A stretch of DNA of 64,000 nucleotides, from assembly GCA_017591395.1 (NCBI GenBank), contig WEDG01000341.1, forward strand, positions 124,001 to 188,000, read 5' to 3'. Under the pieces are notes generated by a model. That model was not told where the DNA came from. It did not search any database and saw nothing but the letters and a program-made list of their open reading frames with translations. Below are positions 11,411-24,600 of the stretch, one piece after another. Source of the DNA: Schistocephalus solidus (taxonomy: Eukaryota; Platyhelminthes; Cestoda; Diphyllobothriidea; Diphyllobothriidae). The translations under genes and the position numbers were made by a program. Positions within the stretch are counted from its first letter, which is position 1. Each line of letters opens with the position of its first letter.

Positions 11411-12850
11411 TTAATAATTTGTCACAGCAGATTCCCTATCTCATGAAATGTCAACCGAATCAAAAAAGTTACTTAATTAGGGTTTTTGTATTGATTATCG
11501 TGCAGCCTAATCCCAAAATATTTCAATCACGGTAGGATGTCAGCTTTTGAACGTGCTTCTTTCTGGCCGCCCGAAAACAGTATGCTCTAAAAAATGGTTA
11601 CTTAAGTAGTATGCAATTTTCTAATCGATTTTCGATGCTCTTATTAATTCAAATATATGTTACAGAAAAAACGAACAACAATATTATTTATCGTACAAGT
11701 TTGATAGAAAATTACATCGTATTTGAATTTTTTACTTGAAAAAAGGGTATCTTTCGGTTTTTATAAAGTTTTTAATTTGCCGAGTAATTTTCTACCTTCC
11801 CGGCCGTTACACTTGGATTCACGGTTTCCAAACTGCATGGTGTATACATTCTGTGTAAGTAAAAATAACAAATTTTTATACGGTTTGAAGAAGATTTCAC
11901 ACAGTTCTCATACAATGTAATGAATTTGGACCATGCTGTATGCATTGTTGGAAAGACTAATAGACTGACGAATACGATGCATTATGAATGAACATTTCTT
12001 GGTCTTAAGAATGTCATAGTTAGAAAGTTTTTAAAAACCAAAAGATAAACTTTCTTGAAGTATGAAATTTGAATAAGGCATAATTAGCTTTCAAACGTAT
12101 ATAAGAAATAATATCTTTTGTGCCGGCTTTCTGTAAAATGTATTGGAATTAATAAAAGCATTGAAAATAAATGAGAAAATTGCATACTACTTAAGTAATC
12201 ATTTTTTGCGATCATTATTTTTTCGTCCAGTCAGAAAGAAGCACGTTTAAAAGCTGAAACCCTACCATGGCTGAAATTTCTTAGGATAAGCTGCACGATA
12301 ATCAATACAAAAACCTTAATGAAGTAAGTTGTTTGAATCGAAAACACATTTCAGCATTTCGATTGACATTTAATGAAGTAGACACTCACTGACTCTGAGT
12401 CCTGCAAAGTACCGAGTTACCCTGTCAGCTAGCCCATCGGACTTGATATAATGAGGAAGTCACTAATGGATTCCTATTACTCTAACTTCCATCTCCGATT
12501 CACGGGTCAACCGCTCAAAGCCATCGACAAGCTGAGGAATGAATTAGACGCAGTGGCTGGCAAGCCTTCCGCCTTCCTATTTACTAAATAAATTCCCGAT
12601 TACAGTTATTTCAGACCACACTGGACCCAAGTACTTCTAATAGAAAGTGTATACTCCAAGTTAAGTAACAACACTTGTACTTGACCTTATTCAAGTGAAG
12701 GCTTAAAGTTACCGTGGCTGTCCTTAAAATCACAGAAGAATACTCACTCACAGTCATAGACAAAGACAGAACAAATAACCGACTATGGCACAGAGCTGTT
12801 TTGCGACTGTCTTCGAAGGTAACTGTAGGAGGACTAGGTTACTTATTGCA
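11411..12850. other. No gene recognised
   Basis: AT-rich DNA with no supported exon, RNA gene or repeat boundary on either strand. Confidence 0.5.
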
Positions 12851-12853
12851 GAG

Positions 12854-13189
12854 GAATATTGCCAGCAAAGACAAGGGATCGTGGAACGGCCATTTCTGGC
12901 TTATTACCAGTCGCCAGTCAGTCATACCAGACCCCAGGTGGTGCACCACTCAAGGATCGAACCGGTGACCTTTTTATCGGAAGTCTAACTCTCTAACCAT
13001 TCAGCCACGGGCTCGTTGTCTTGCCGCTTTAGGTCAGGAATATTGATTTGCATTCGTTGATAAACGCTCAATGATCGCTAACAGAACTCACTCGTTCCGC
13101 TATGCCTTGAGGCTCACTCTCTAACCCTGCCAGCAGCCGCAGAGCGGCTAGGAGTAAAATAGGCATATGAATATTACCGGCAAAAATCC
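12854..13189 (-). repeat. Dispersed tRNA-derived SINE, minus orientation (left arm of inverted pair)
   Basis: Clear relative of the array unit. On the minus strand it has a tRNA-like head with A box TGGCTGAATGG and B box GTTCGATCC, then GGTGCACCACCTGGGGT and the shared body ending CTTGTCTTTGCTGGCAATAT. The region upstream of the head also matches the array unit (GGCAAGACAACGAGC and TGAGTGAGTTCTG-type blocks), so the dispersed element carries the same modules as the satellite unit. Confidence 0.85.
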
Positions 13190-13345
13190 TTGGGTTGTGC
13201 ACCACCTCGAGTTGGGTATGACCGGTTGACGATGGATACTAAGCCACAAATGGCCATTCCAGTCCCCCTTGTCCTTGCCGGCAATATTCATCTGCCTAGT
13301 CTACTACTAGCCGCTGTGCGGCTGCTGGCGGTGCGGAACGATTGA
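13190..13345 (+). repeat. Dispersed SINE fragment, plus orientation (right arm of inverted pair)
   Basis: Begins inside the element just after the B-box region (GTGCACCACCTCGAGTTGGG) and continues through the body to the GGCTGCTGGCGG block. It faces the previous copy head-to-head and could base-pair with it as a hairpin of more than 100 bp with mismatches. Confidence 0.8.
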
Positions 13346-14040
13346 GTTTCGTTAGTGATTGGTGAGCCTTCATCAATGTTAGCAAACCGCTTATTGCAAT
13401 TGGTGAGAAGTTTAGCTTCAGAGAAGAGCTTCGGCTTCGTATAATTGATGCTATTCCTCTTTTTCGGCTACCAGGAAGTTCCGTGCTCTGCTAGCGTTGG
13501 GACCAATGCAGGTAATTGCGCTTAGCCGAGATACGTTTATCTTATAACAAGCATGAACCATTACTACGAGAAAGGGCCGGCAACGCGGTTCATTGTGAGA
13601 AAAAATGGCAAAGATCAGAAAAATTATTTCCGATTCAATAAATTAAATCAATAGGAAAGCGTGTTTGCCGAAGGCAGTACATTTACGTACAGCGAAGCTT
13701 TATTTACCTGAGGAAGGTAGTCAACTTAACATGCGTTCGACATTAAGGTTGCAATTAAACACTAAATAATTGACATCTTGCAATCCGGTAATCTTACAAA
13801 AATGCTGCTAGAGAGGTTGATTCTGTTTCCATTGTCTCCCCACTAGACCTTTCATATAGTAGAACTATGAGTAGAAGTAGTGGTCTAGAAATAAACGTTT
13901 AAATTTTCAACTTGACAGTACTTTCCATTTACCAGACATAAGTATGCCCATAATTTTAAGGGAATTATGACGAAAGTAAGAGGACCATTTGGCGAGCATA
14001 TGTTTAATTTGAAGAAGTTCTCATCATCAGGTCAAAAAAA

Positions 14041-14352
14041 TCTGTCGAATGAACAATGCCAACAAAGTTAAGGGAGTTTAGAATGACCATTTCTGGCTCA
14101 TTAGCCATCATCAGCCAGTCAGACGCAACTTTAAGTGGTGCACCAACCGAGGCTGGAGCCCGCAACCTGTTGATTAGAAGTTTAACGCTCTAACCATTAA
14201 ACCACGAGCTCGTTGTCTTGCCAGTTTAGATTGAGAACATAAGCATTGATGAATGGACGCTTCACCGATCGGTTGCAAGACTCTCTCATTCCGTTTTACT
14301 TTGGGGTTCACACTCGAGGGCCACCAGTAGCCGCAGTATAGGCAGATGAACA
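14041..14352 (-). repeat. Dispersed tRNA-derived SINE, minus orientation (second inverted pair)
   Basis: On the minus strand it has a tRNA-like head with A box TGGTTTAATGG, a degenerate B box (GCTCCAGCC), GGTTGGTGCACCACTT and the shared core GCCAGAAATGGTCATT. Blocks upstream of the head (CCGATCGGTG, GGCAAGACAACGAGCTC) match the satellite unit closely. Confidence 0.85.
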
Positions 14353-14590
14353 TTAAAGACAACGAGCCCATGTCTGAATCGTTAAAGTGTTGGACATCTA
14401 ATCAATAGGCTGCGGGTTCAAGCCACGGATGGTGCACCACCTGGTGTTGGGTATGGCTGGCTGATGACGGCTAATAAGCCAGGATTGGCCATTTCAGTCT
14501 CCCCGTCGTCTTTGCCGGCAATGGTCATCTGTCTATACTACAAGCCACTGTGCGGCTGCTGGTGGGCCTCGAGATTGAGCCCCAAGGCTT
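14353..14590 (+). repeat. Dispersed tRNA-derived SINE, plus orientation (second inverted pair)
   Basis: Starts at the tRNA-like head (B box GTTCAAGCC near 14417), then GATGGTGCACCACCTGG, the core GGCTGGCTGATGACGGCTAA, GCCGGCAATGGTCATCTG and GTGCGGCTGCTGGTGGGC. It ends near CCCCAAGGCTTCCGC. It is head-to-head with the preceding copy. Confidence 0.85.
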
Positions 14591-15561
14591 CCGCTCTCTC
14601 GCTCTCTTCCTATCCTTTTGACATTACTCCATAACTGTTCCTGAGTACGAAAGCACTGCCTCGTAGTATGCCCTTCCACTTATTGCTACACCACGCCTAA
14701 AGCCACTGGCTGGCTTTACTCGATCCCATACCCATATAAATGCATCAGCTTGAGGATAATTTAACAAAAAAACGTATGCCAGCCAAATAGTCTTGTAAAT
14801 TGTATTACTATAATTTATACAATTAATATAAGCGATTTATATTAGAAGCTAATTGGTGAAATGGCTATTTGGTTCTTCAGACTAACGTTGAACTAATTGA
14901 TGGTTGGTTTTCAGCTAATGCATTCAGATACACTATATATATGCATTGAAAGGTATGCATCCTACGAAATATAAGTTGAAATCGGACACGTTTCTTTAGA
15001 AGGAGAATGTTTTGCGTAAATCTTCGATGCAAGTTCCCCAGATCGTCGTTAAACGCAGAGTTATTCAAATTTGCCAAGGAATAGATAGCATTGTGAGTGC
15101 ACATTAAAAATCGATTCGGGCCTAGTGTTTGAGCCAATAGGTAGTTGTCATGACCCTCATCCTTTTATAATTGGCTCACGTATATCTTATTACTGCCTGG
15201 GGTTATATGAAAAGAAAAAGCTCTTCGGGAAATCGAATTATGCTCGTAAATGTTCGAGTTGGTGACGTCACCCCGTCGTCAGACGAAATAAACAGAAGAT
15301 AAAGTGAGGTAGTCAAACTAGATCAGTTGGTGCAATAGGACAGATAGGGATAAACAGACAAATATCTATATATATTTCGTGTCCATCGGCAGCACTCAGG
15401 GGCAAAAAGACTGCAAAGATTACTGTAATGGATATCAAGCAATTTAGCTCGGACGTTTTAAAGTTCAAGATTGGATATAAGCTGTTTATCGCAGGAAAGT
15501 TAGTCAGTGGACGACTTTTAATCTCAACCAGCGTTAAGATGAGGAAAAGAATCGTACTTAC
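14591..15561. other. No confident gene; possible 3' end of the small-exon gene
   Basis: No independent gene is supported. On the minus strand the frame of the exon at 15562-15603 stays open without splicing to a stop at 15313-15315, and a GTAAGTACG donor lies at the exon edge. A strong acceptor (ATCTTTGCAG) lies near 15405; splicing to it would add only about four residues before a stop. The minus-strand open frame at 14877-15137 has no supporting splice signals. Confidence 0.4.
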
Positions 15562-15603
15562 AAGAGAGAAAAGGATCCACTCAACTCCCTTCTTCATTTG
15601 CTG
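15562..15603 (-). CDS. Candidate C-terminal exon with possible transmembrane read-through
   Basis: Acceptor CCCTTATTCAG, donor TCTCTT|GTAAGTACG, phase 0-0, encoding QQMKKGVEWILFSL. If the donor is ignored the frame continues to a stop at 15313, adding a hydrophobic segment (FSLVSTILFLILTLVEI) typical of a membrane anchor. So the gene may end with a membrane-anchored form (no splice) or a short-tailed form (spliced). Which is real cannot be decided from sequence. Confidence 0.4.
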
Positions 15604-18600
15604 CTGAATAAGGGCCTATAGGAAGCAAATTTAGAAATCATAAATGAATAAAACATGTTTAAAGTTCTTACAAGAATTCAAAAATAAGTAAAATTCAAGC
15701 TTAACAGAAAGTTGGTCCTTTCTGTTAGTTTCATCGACACACTAAATGATCAAAAATATACAGACCTTCCTCCCTGCTTCTGGAGATTTTTAAAAGTATC
15801 CCTCTCTGTATATTGGGTACGTTCATTTTCCCTGTTTATATGTAGAATCTTTTGAGGTACTTATATTATTTTCATGAGATATCTGTGAACAGAAATCTCT
15901 GAAGTCATACACGCTCGAGTAGTTTCTCGTTGATTTGTTCCATAATTCTCTTTTAGGAAATATACGACCTTCTCGTGCTTGCAGTAGATGGTCCTCCGGA
16001 TCACGGGTGAATGCACAAGTTTCCAGTTTCTGCAAAATTCTGTGTCCAGAATTGAAAATGTGGTGCTCGATTGAAATGTTGTTGAAAATTTTGACAGGCT
16101 TTGGCACAACTCTAGTGCACTACCGCATGGCTAACTATAAACACTATCGGCAATCAAAAATTCACTACCCCAGATGTTGCGCCTATATAGTAATAATGAA
16201 ACATTATTTATCTACAAAAAAATTAAAATAAAGGACATTATTAAGGAATAAAGAATCTTGATCAGTAAATTAATTTCAACATATCAAATGATTTTACATA
16301 TAAACAAAGGAACTCAACCTGTATATTATATTGAGACGCAGATTCATGAATCACATGGCATAAAAGGATTAATTTGCCCACACTCTCTGTTAACCCACAG
16401 CCTTCCAACCCGTCCTTTATACAAAGCTCAGCTTGTACGCATCTCCTCAAGCAAAACATAACCAGAAAACTAAAATCAAAATGCGTTTTATATATTTTTT
16501 TAAATATGCGCACATACAACGAAAGAAAACTCTATGTAATCAGTTCAATCGCCCTCTAAATAATCAGGATATTGAGAGTTTTAATTTGCTGCGCCTATGA
16601 AGAAGCCTGCTTACTGGCATAATTTTAGAGCAGTTGCCAGAATAGTCACATAAATTTAAATGTGATTCTGGATACTTCAGAGCAAAGCATCAACTAAACG
16701 TACATAATTTAGCAGCTGGTTTGCGGTCTCCTTAAGGGTTTTTCGATCGAGCAGCAGTACGTAGGACCGAGTGATCGTCTTTCTTTGAAAGACATTTTTA
16801 AGCCTTTCTAAGTTCTGTTCCCAAGTAGGATCCAATTTGAAGGTTGTGTAGTACAGAGCCTTCATTTGTCGAGTTAAAAAATCAAGCTCTGCAAGGGAAA
16901 ATACACCGATATATGGCGTGCAAATTTTCAGTAAAAGCCCCTTGAAAACACTGAAGTGTACTCACCACTCAAAAACGATTTACCTGTAGCAGTGGAATAT
17001 TTCGGTCCAAAAATAAGCAAAAGGTATTAGTGAGGAAGTTAAAATGGGGTACATTTCTCTTGTTGTTTTAACACGCGGAAAACAGCGTTCAAAAGTTGTT
17101 TATCAGGTTGAAAATGCTTAGCTCTATTGACTTTGCCGACAGAGTCGGCGTTGATCACGGGTTGCAACTGTGTCTATCAGTTGAGATTGCATGTTTGCAT
17201 TCATGCGGTGCTCTGAAGGATACCAATCTTTTATGCCTACCTAGACACGCGCACACATTTCTTGTCAGGACTAACATGCTGCCCAGGATAGCTATCTCAC
17301 AGTGGGCCTAATTCATATGTAATTCACCGTGAGCTGCAACCATATGGGCTTACTTTTAAGCCTTGTCATCGCAGCTTTCTGCACGCACCCAGACGCACGC
17401 CGTTTTAAATCTTCCAGTAAGCCTATAAGGTGAAATAGAACTCTGGCACTGTGCAGTTTATTTTAACGTCTAGTTTAGAGAATAACGCAGGATTCCGGTC
17501 TGAAACCCAGAGCATGTCACCAGACAAAGACGAATAACCAGTAATCAAGGCCTATTACAAGCAAACACAAGGAAGACGAGAATAACGGCATCTAGTTTAT
17601 GTGAATTTATCAGTCAGGCATACCAGGACACATGCCCAGTTGGAAGTTGGGTAACTAAAAGGGGATTGAATATAAACAAAAGCCTCATCTTTCAGCAAAA
17701 AGTAGTCACAATAGATCCCCATTTCTTGTCAATGGTAGCTTACATTGCCCATGAACCGAATGCACATCGATCAAACGCCCGGTGTTCCTGGCCAAGGCTT
17801 GGGGTGCGTTCGGTTGCCGAATATAGTCAAGCCAGAAATGACCACCTCAATCTCCCCTTCGCATACTGCTAATGCGAGCATCAGCAAGGGCTCCAGCCCA
17901 AGGCTTCAGGGAAAACGGTAAAAATCTATTCCCTTCTACTATAATAGTATCCAAAACTCATCTCATATCACACGATGGTAGCTCTTTCAGATTTCGTAAT
18001 ATTTTGCTAGAGATCAAAAAAGATTGCAATAAACGATTTTCCAAAATTTTATTCTAACCTGTTTGATCATTGTAAATGAGCACAAGGTCATTGTTAGTTT
18101 GACGTAGAATAGCTACTATCATAGTGGCTAGCATGTCGTTTTTGTTGCTGATGAATTTGATCTCGGGATCATTCCGGATGATTGGCGCATAGGCGTTCCT
18201 GGCTGGCATGTCGGCACTGATGTAGGTGTTGTTCAAGATGGACGTCATTTCAGCAAAGAAGGTATCATAGGCATTCAGAAAGACGTGACCGGTCGGAACT
18301 CAGGGGAAAAGTCAAGTACAGATGTTACTTATGAGGTCTGCGTAATGTGTACATTTGTGAAATGGAATAGAATTCCCTGACTTACTCAAAGTGGTCTCAT
18401 TGTCAATAATTTCCTTCAGACTCCAATACTGATATTCTGTGGCATTGATGGTGGCTTTTGATGAAAGAGCAGTGATGTTCCTAGCGAGGTCTACTGTCAG
18501 CTGTAGTGAGGCATTTCCTGCTGAAATAGCAAATTAAAAAATAGGCGAGCTTCCAAAATTATAAAAATCATGACATGATTGTGAGAAATTGTTTGCTTCC

Positions 18601-21600
18601 GAAATTAAACAGAGAAATGCAGGCTTTTTTATGCATAAACGTTTAAGGTGGCGCAGGAGGACTGCGTTGCTACTAGGAGCTGATAATTGCCACGACTCTG
18701 GAATTTGGAATATTTTCCGCCATCGAAGCACATGCATATAGGATCAAAATCTTGACAAATAAGCGATGCGTGTCCTTTATTAGATTTGGTGTAGGGTAGG
18801 CGAAGTGGTAGGCACTTTAGCTAGCGACACTAAGGAAGTCTTACGGAGCAGTGGACGGCACTTAGCTAAGATCAACGAAGTTATACCATGTTACCCAATA
18901 CCTCCAACTGCTGACGATTCAGAAGGCCACGACCTTATTGGCCAAGCAAAGACAGGAAACCTATGCACTCTGGTTGGGTTTTCTGAGAGAGCGACCAATG
19001 GACTGCGGGTCAGACGGCGATGACTCCATCTTAACCCCTGATTTTGGGAGTTCTGGTGTGTGCGTTAAAGGGGCCAGGTCTTGATGTGGTGCACAAAGAC
19101 GACTCCGCCGGCCCTGTCAGCCAATGTCCATAAACAGCCGACCGGCTCGGACGGTGACCTGATTTAGGGGCTGGGGTGGAGAGTGAGGTGGGCGGCTCAG
19201 CGCATTTTCCTCACTATAAACATTTTGACGCACTTGAAACCATCCCGGTGCGCTAAAAAGCGTGGATTGGAAGGTTCCCAACAGACAGAATAATTCAGAC
19301 CACGTGTTCAGCCCAGTTTGTGTTTGTGTGGAGTGGCTAGCTGACTGGCGGACTGAGAGTGAGGCTGCAATGGCTTTTTCTTAATGCGGCCTTTAAGGCA
19401 CTCCCACTCAGCTGGGTTCCGAGCCACCCCTCCTGCCTTGTAGTTTTCTTGTTTGTGTTGGAGCACAGTGCGTGAGTCGGTGCCCTCTCAAATCTCCGGT
19501 TTTCTTAACTCTGTCTTGACATTGGATCCAGGTGGGGGAGTAGAACTGAGATGAAATAGATGCAGTGTAAGTCTAATCTCACTGTAATCCAAGCCTAATT
19601 CACCGTCCCTGCACCACCGTGCTGTGGAGCATAAGATTTGACATCGCTGGAATCGACAGTCAATTTGCCGTAGTGTGAACAGCTAGGTCACTAACGATTA
19701 ATGGGTTCTCTGCCGACGTAAACGAGAAGGCATCGACAACAAAATGAGGCTTCACGATTTACCTTTCCACATGTCAATTAAGACAGAAGAGGCTTCAAGA
19801 AGGGAAACCGGCAGTATGGCGTATTGGGTGTTGCATTGAGATCTTGAGTCTGGCCTAAAGCCAAACCGAATGTCAGCCAATGTTTAATTCGAGTATGCAC
19901 TTAAAACCTCCACCCTGAGTTTTGCACGTTGATAGTAATCCTCAGCTAGCATCCGACACCTCACTCACCTTTTTCTTTAAAAGTAAATGAAAGGCTAGAG
20001 AATTTAATTTCCGCAAGTAGTACAAAGTCACTTCCCATGCTTTTCAACATATGCCGCTTTTAAGCATAAGTAATCGGGTCTCATAGGAGGGAAGTTTAGC
20101 AAACACAGGACCATCTTCAGTTTCGAACAGCACCCTTTCTTTGGATAAGAAAAAAATATACTAGGAGGGAAATGTGCACCATGAGAACTTTTAACTCCCA
20201 CCGTACCCATAAGCAGGAGTTTGTCACGCGGAGATCAGGTCTGCCGGGCAGCCTACTCCTGATGCCTAAACCACTTTCACACGAAGTAATTTGGATTGAA
20301 TTTCGGATACGGCAAATATGGAATCCGCTTCCACAAACATCACCCCCATCTACTCATTCGGGTTTTACGGACTTCAAACTCAACCCCTCCTCTATCACCT
20401 TCTGTTCAGAGTTTGACTGATACCCGCTGCGAGATTCTGCTTATCCACAGTAACAGTGGCACAAAAAATTCCCGAGTTAGCTGGCAGCTCCTTTCCGTCA
20501 TCCCCCGAAAACGAATTTCTGGCAAAAGCCCAATTATACTTTAAAACTAGAGGAAATGGGCATCCGGAGTGAAGAATACTCGCAGACTACTCGAAGAAGT
20601 GGCAGACAGACAGTCAGTCAGTTTGAATGACTTACGGTGGCGGCACGACAACAAACGTAATCGACTTTGAGTTACCCTCCGGTTGGCGGCTCCAGGTGAC
20701 AGTCAATGACAACGCAGGTGGGAAATGCCAATTTTGGCATGGGTAACACACTTCTTTCTTATACTGTCGAGATAGTGGCATTTCTGCCCGATGCTGGTAT
20801 TTTCGTGTTGGTTGCTCCAGACAAATGAAAGCATGATTTCTATAGGCATATTTCTTTCTAATTTGCTTATTTTCCACCAAACCCTGATAGGGTGGGGTGT
20901 TATTTCAGCTGACATCGGTGTATATCAAATGGATAACAGTGGTCTTTGGCATTTTTTAATAACGTAGCTTGAAGCATTATTCACTACTTCGGTGAACCGC
21001 AAGAAGTTAAGTTAAAGTACGGGCTTGGTTCTAACTGCGAGGAAAGCACTTTTTTATGTATGACTAGAACATAATCTCAATAAAAATGTGCATTAAATGT
21101 GGAGTTAAATGGTCTCTTTTGTTGCACAAAGAACTAAAAAATGGCGCTAATATGTATAGATAATCCTTTCTATCGTCACTTGGATTAGTCAGAGGTTTGT
21201 TTACATCATTCCGATCGTAGGAGCCTTGTATTTTTAGAGTGTAATGCTTATACTCTATTTTTAAAGTACCAACTGGCCAGGGCAGATTAAAGCCATCAGC
21301 TAGATATATGCTCAACCGGCAAAAAATGATAGTGAATAAAGTTGAAGTGATACAGCTGTGCGCTAGAACGTGCCTATCACACTTTTAACCAATTGGCTTT
21401 CCAAATAACTAACTCACACAGTTGAAAGTCCGTATCATAAGTAAATATAATAAAATTTTGAAGTGTTAATCAAGTTATTAACGTCAAACTAACGCCTGCC
21501 TGCTGGTGCGTAAAGCCTACGAATAAGACAAACCAACTTGCCAAGATTAACGTTTTCAGAGTCCATTGAACTCTTTCAGCTTGGTTAACGGAATATGCCA

Positions 21601-24600
21601 TTGTACTCAGCATAAATATTACAAAAATCTTATTCTGCAGGTACTGTTTACCTTTTTTTCAAGAAAACAATAAAATTCAGTCAAAAAGTAAAGTTAGACA
21701 TTTGAAAACTGAAGAAAAACATAGCAAAAATAATTGCGGTGACAGTTTCTGATAAATACACAAAGAGATTTGAAAAAACGAACGTGAATCCACCACAATT
21801 TGCCTTGTGTACGACTGAATCAGGATCAAAAGTGTCGGTTTCGACAGGAGACCTGGAAAAGCAAGTAAACATGCCTATAAGATTGATGTCCCGACTCGAT
21901 GCGGTGTCTGAATTCTATTGAAGCATTTTTGTTGCTGAGTAATAAAAAGATGCAAGTATCGATAGTTAGTAATGTAAAAATGCAAATCTTATTTTTAGAA
22001 TTTGGTCAGTTTTGCCCCTTCAGATTTTAAGATTAAACTGCAGTGTAAGTATAACTGTTATACACACACCACATTGCATACACTTACTCCAAGTTTAAAT
22101 AGGCGTAACATGATTTTGCAGTTAATTCACAAATGCCACGAGTTCGCCTTTAACTGAAGTTTAAATTCATGTTGAAAACACTGCCTTTTATGCGTGATCT
22201 ATTTTAAGTTAACAAATCTGATAGGTTCTGTTCAGTCTACTTTTTTCAAACAGACAAATAACTTGGAGAAATTTGTTCACAAAAGACAATTGTCCTCAGA
22301 ACGTGCTAAAGATATAGATTCTTTGAATTTCTCTTTCCAACGAAGTTATTTCAATTACAAACATGCTTACTGTTACAGCAGAGATTTTCTAATCAAAGAT
22401 AATTGTCTTGCAATTAAAGCTGAACGGCTGCTCATAGGATTGTATAGTATGTATTAATGGTTTTAATGGATCAGAGGTGCCTTTAACAGCAGAAAGTTGA
22501 GGTCCATTTCATTATGAATACCCTCATATTTCTAACAAATAATATGTCTGGTTATTGGACTTCTTGATGCATTTTCTCCAAAACCGAATACCCAGGGAAG
22601 TTGACAAGTTTATTAAATAGATCAATTAATGTATCAGTTTCGTAAAAATGGATGCATAAAATGCCAGTCAGCATAGGCTATTCCTGGGTACATTAATTAG
22701 CTCAGAATAGAAAATTTGAAAATAAATTAAATATAATACTTTACACACAGTGTTAATACAAACAGAAGTAACACAAAATTGCTCAAGTTGGTGAATGGGA
22801 ATTGCAAAGAAGCTTGGTGATGGAAATTGAATAGAAGCAAAAATTTAACGATTCGATTCTTACCAGGGCCATATTTTAAATTGCGTGCTTTGTAAATATC
22901 AGCAGTATTCTTCCTTGAAACTGTGATTTTTACATGATCAACTATTTGTGTAATTGGTCAGATTATTGTGAAAGAATCAGAAGATATTGAAAATTTACTT
23001 TGTATTTTTTTGGAGATTATGAAATGCTCTGCGGTTTCAGCTAATGCAAGAGAGTTTTGTGTGTTATAATTTACTGGTTGGCATTTACTAGGCCAATGAT
23101 TTGTGTCTTCCGGTTACGAGATGTCAGTGTCTTGCAGAGAATGTTAGGTTCAAGACACTTTGACTCGTAAATGGTTTTAGCATTATGATCTTATATCGGA
23201 TTTTCAACCTTTCTTAGACCATTCCTTAGCGTGAGAGGTTCCAAAGCAATAATTCCAGGACAACCTATCAGCTGATTCTTTTAGTATTTGGTACTTATGG
23301 CCAACGGGTCACATGTGTGAATTAATTTACGGTTTTTCGCGTCATGAAATCTTAAAAACTCATTTAGATTATCTTTTCTATTTACATGACTGGTTATAAT
23401 GTGGGTTGTCTCGCGAACTTCGATATATACTGCAAGGGATTTAAAAATAATAGGGAATAGGGACCACGTAGGCGAAGTCCTTCCAAACATTGAAATAGAT
23501 CAAGGTACTCACTGTCTCTCAAGTAGTCCAAGGCGGCCTGAGGGATACCTGTCACTGGTTGGGGTTGCTCGCATATCACTGAACTTGCTTCCCTAAGGGG
23601 TGTTTTTAAATCCACTGACATATAAAAAAAGACATTAAATCAATTAGTCACAAAAGTTTTGGGCTAGGAGTACACCAACTCAAAAAGGACAGTTTGGCAT
23701 ACAGAATGAGGCCAACATGTGAAAAATTGGATAAAAATACTTATTAATCACTGATCAAATGAGTGAATGACTAGTTTGACAGATAATCAATGCAAACGTC
23801 CTTACTTGGTAGTTCGCAAGCAGCATAAATTTGAATTGAAAAAACTTCTGAGAGCTAAATATACCATTAGCACTGACGCGTAATGCGCTCGTTTCCGTAA
23901 ATTTCCACAGAAACTAGAAACATCGCGTTTTATAGCAATTTTTTATCAGAAAATCCTCAAATATTTTCCTCGAACTGATAAGGAACACTAATTATCAACC
24001 TTTTCTGAATGCAAGAGTTTCCAACACACCACTATATACGATGTATCGTTAAAATATAATAAAATTACCAGCCATATGCATAAATAATACCCATTACTCG
24101 TTTCTAAAGGGACCAATGCCAAAGATAAACACTGTAAGCGTATCCTAAGTAATGAAAGGTGCGTCCGTTTTTCGTTCTTGCTGTTCAAAAATAGGGCTCG
24201 CTTAGGCTGAGAACTCCAGTTTTTCAAAGTGATTGCCATAAGTGCAAATGTGCATTACCTTGTTGAATAGCATAAGATAGCAGTTTAAGTAAGCAGGATC
24301 GAATTGAAAAATTGAGAAATGTAAATGCTCCTACAGTAATTGATAAATAACAAGATAAAAAGATTGTTCTCTCGTTTCTGAAAACAGACTGAACTGATGC
24401 CGCCTCGAAGAGAGAGAGAGAATGTAGCCTGCACACCTTTATAGTGGTTTATTTCCACCCATTTTCCCGTCGTCCCAAGGTTTTGTAAAGTGCGGTGACA
24501 CAAGCCACCACATAAGAAGGCGATACACTTTCTGTCCAGACATGAGGGAATTGTGATATCATATAAACACATGTAGAGCGCAAAGGGCAGAAATAACTGA

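Noticed and set aside
15823..16107. Two overlapping minus-strand open frames of 82-94 codons
   Set aside because: No acceptor/donor pair gives a phase compatible with the exons on either side, and having two frames open at once argues for chance.
18800..20560. Locally GC-richer block inside the small-exon gene
   Set aside because: Suggests old inserted repeats, but no coding motif, terminal repeat or similarity to other elements in the window could be shown.
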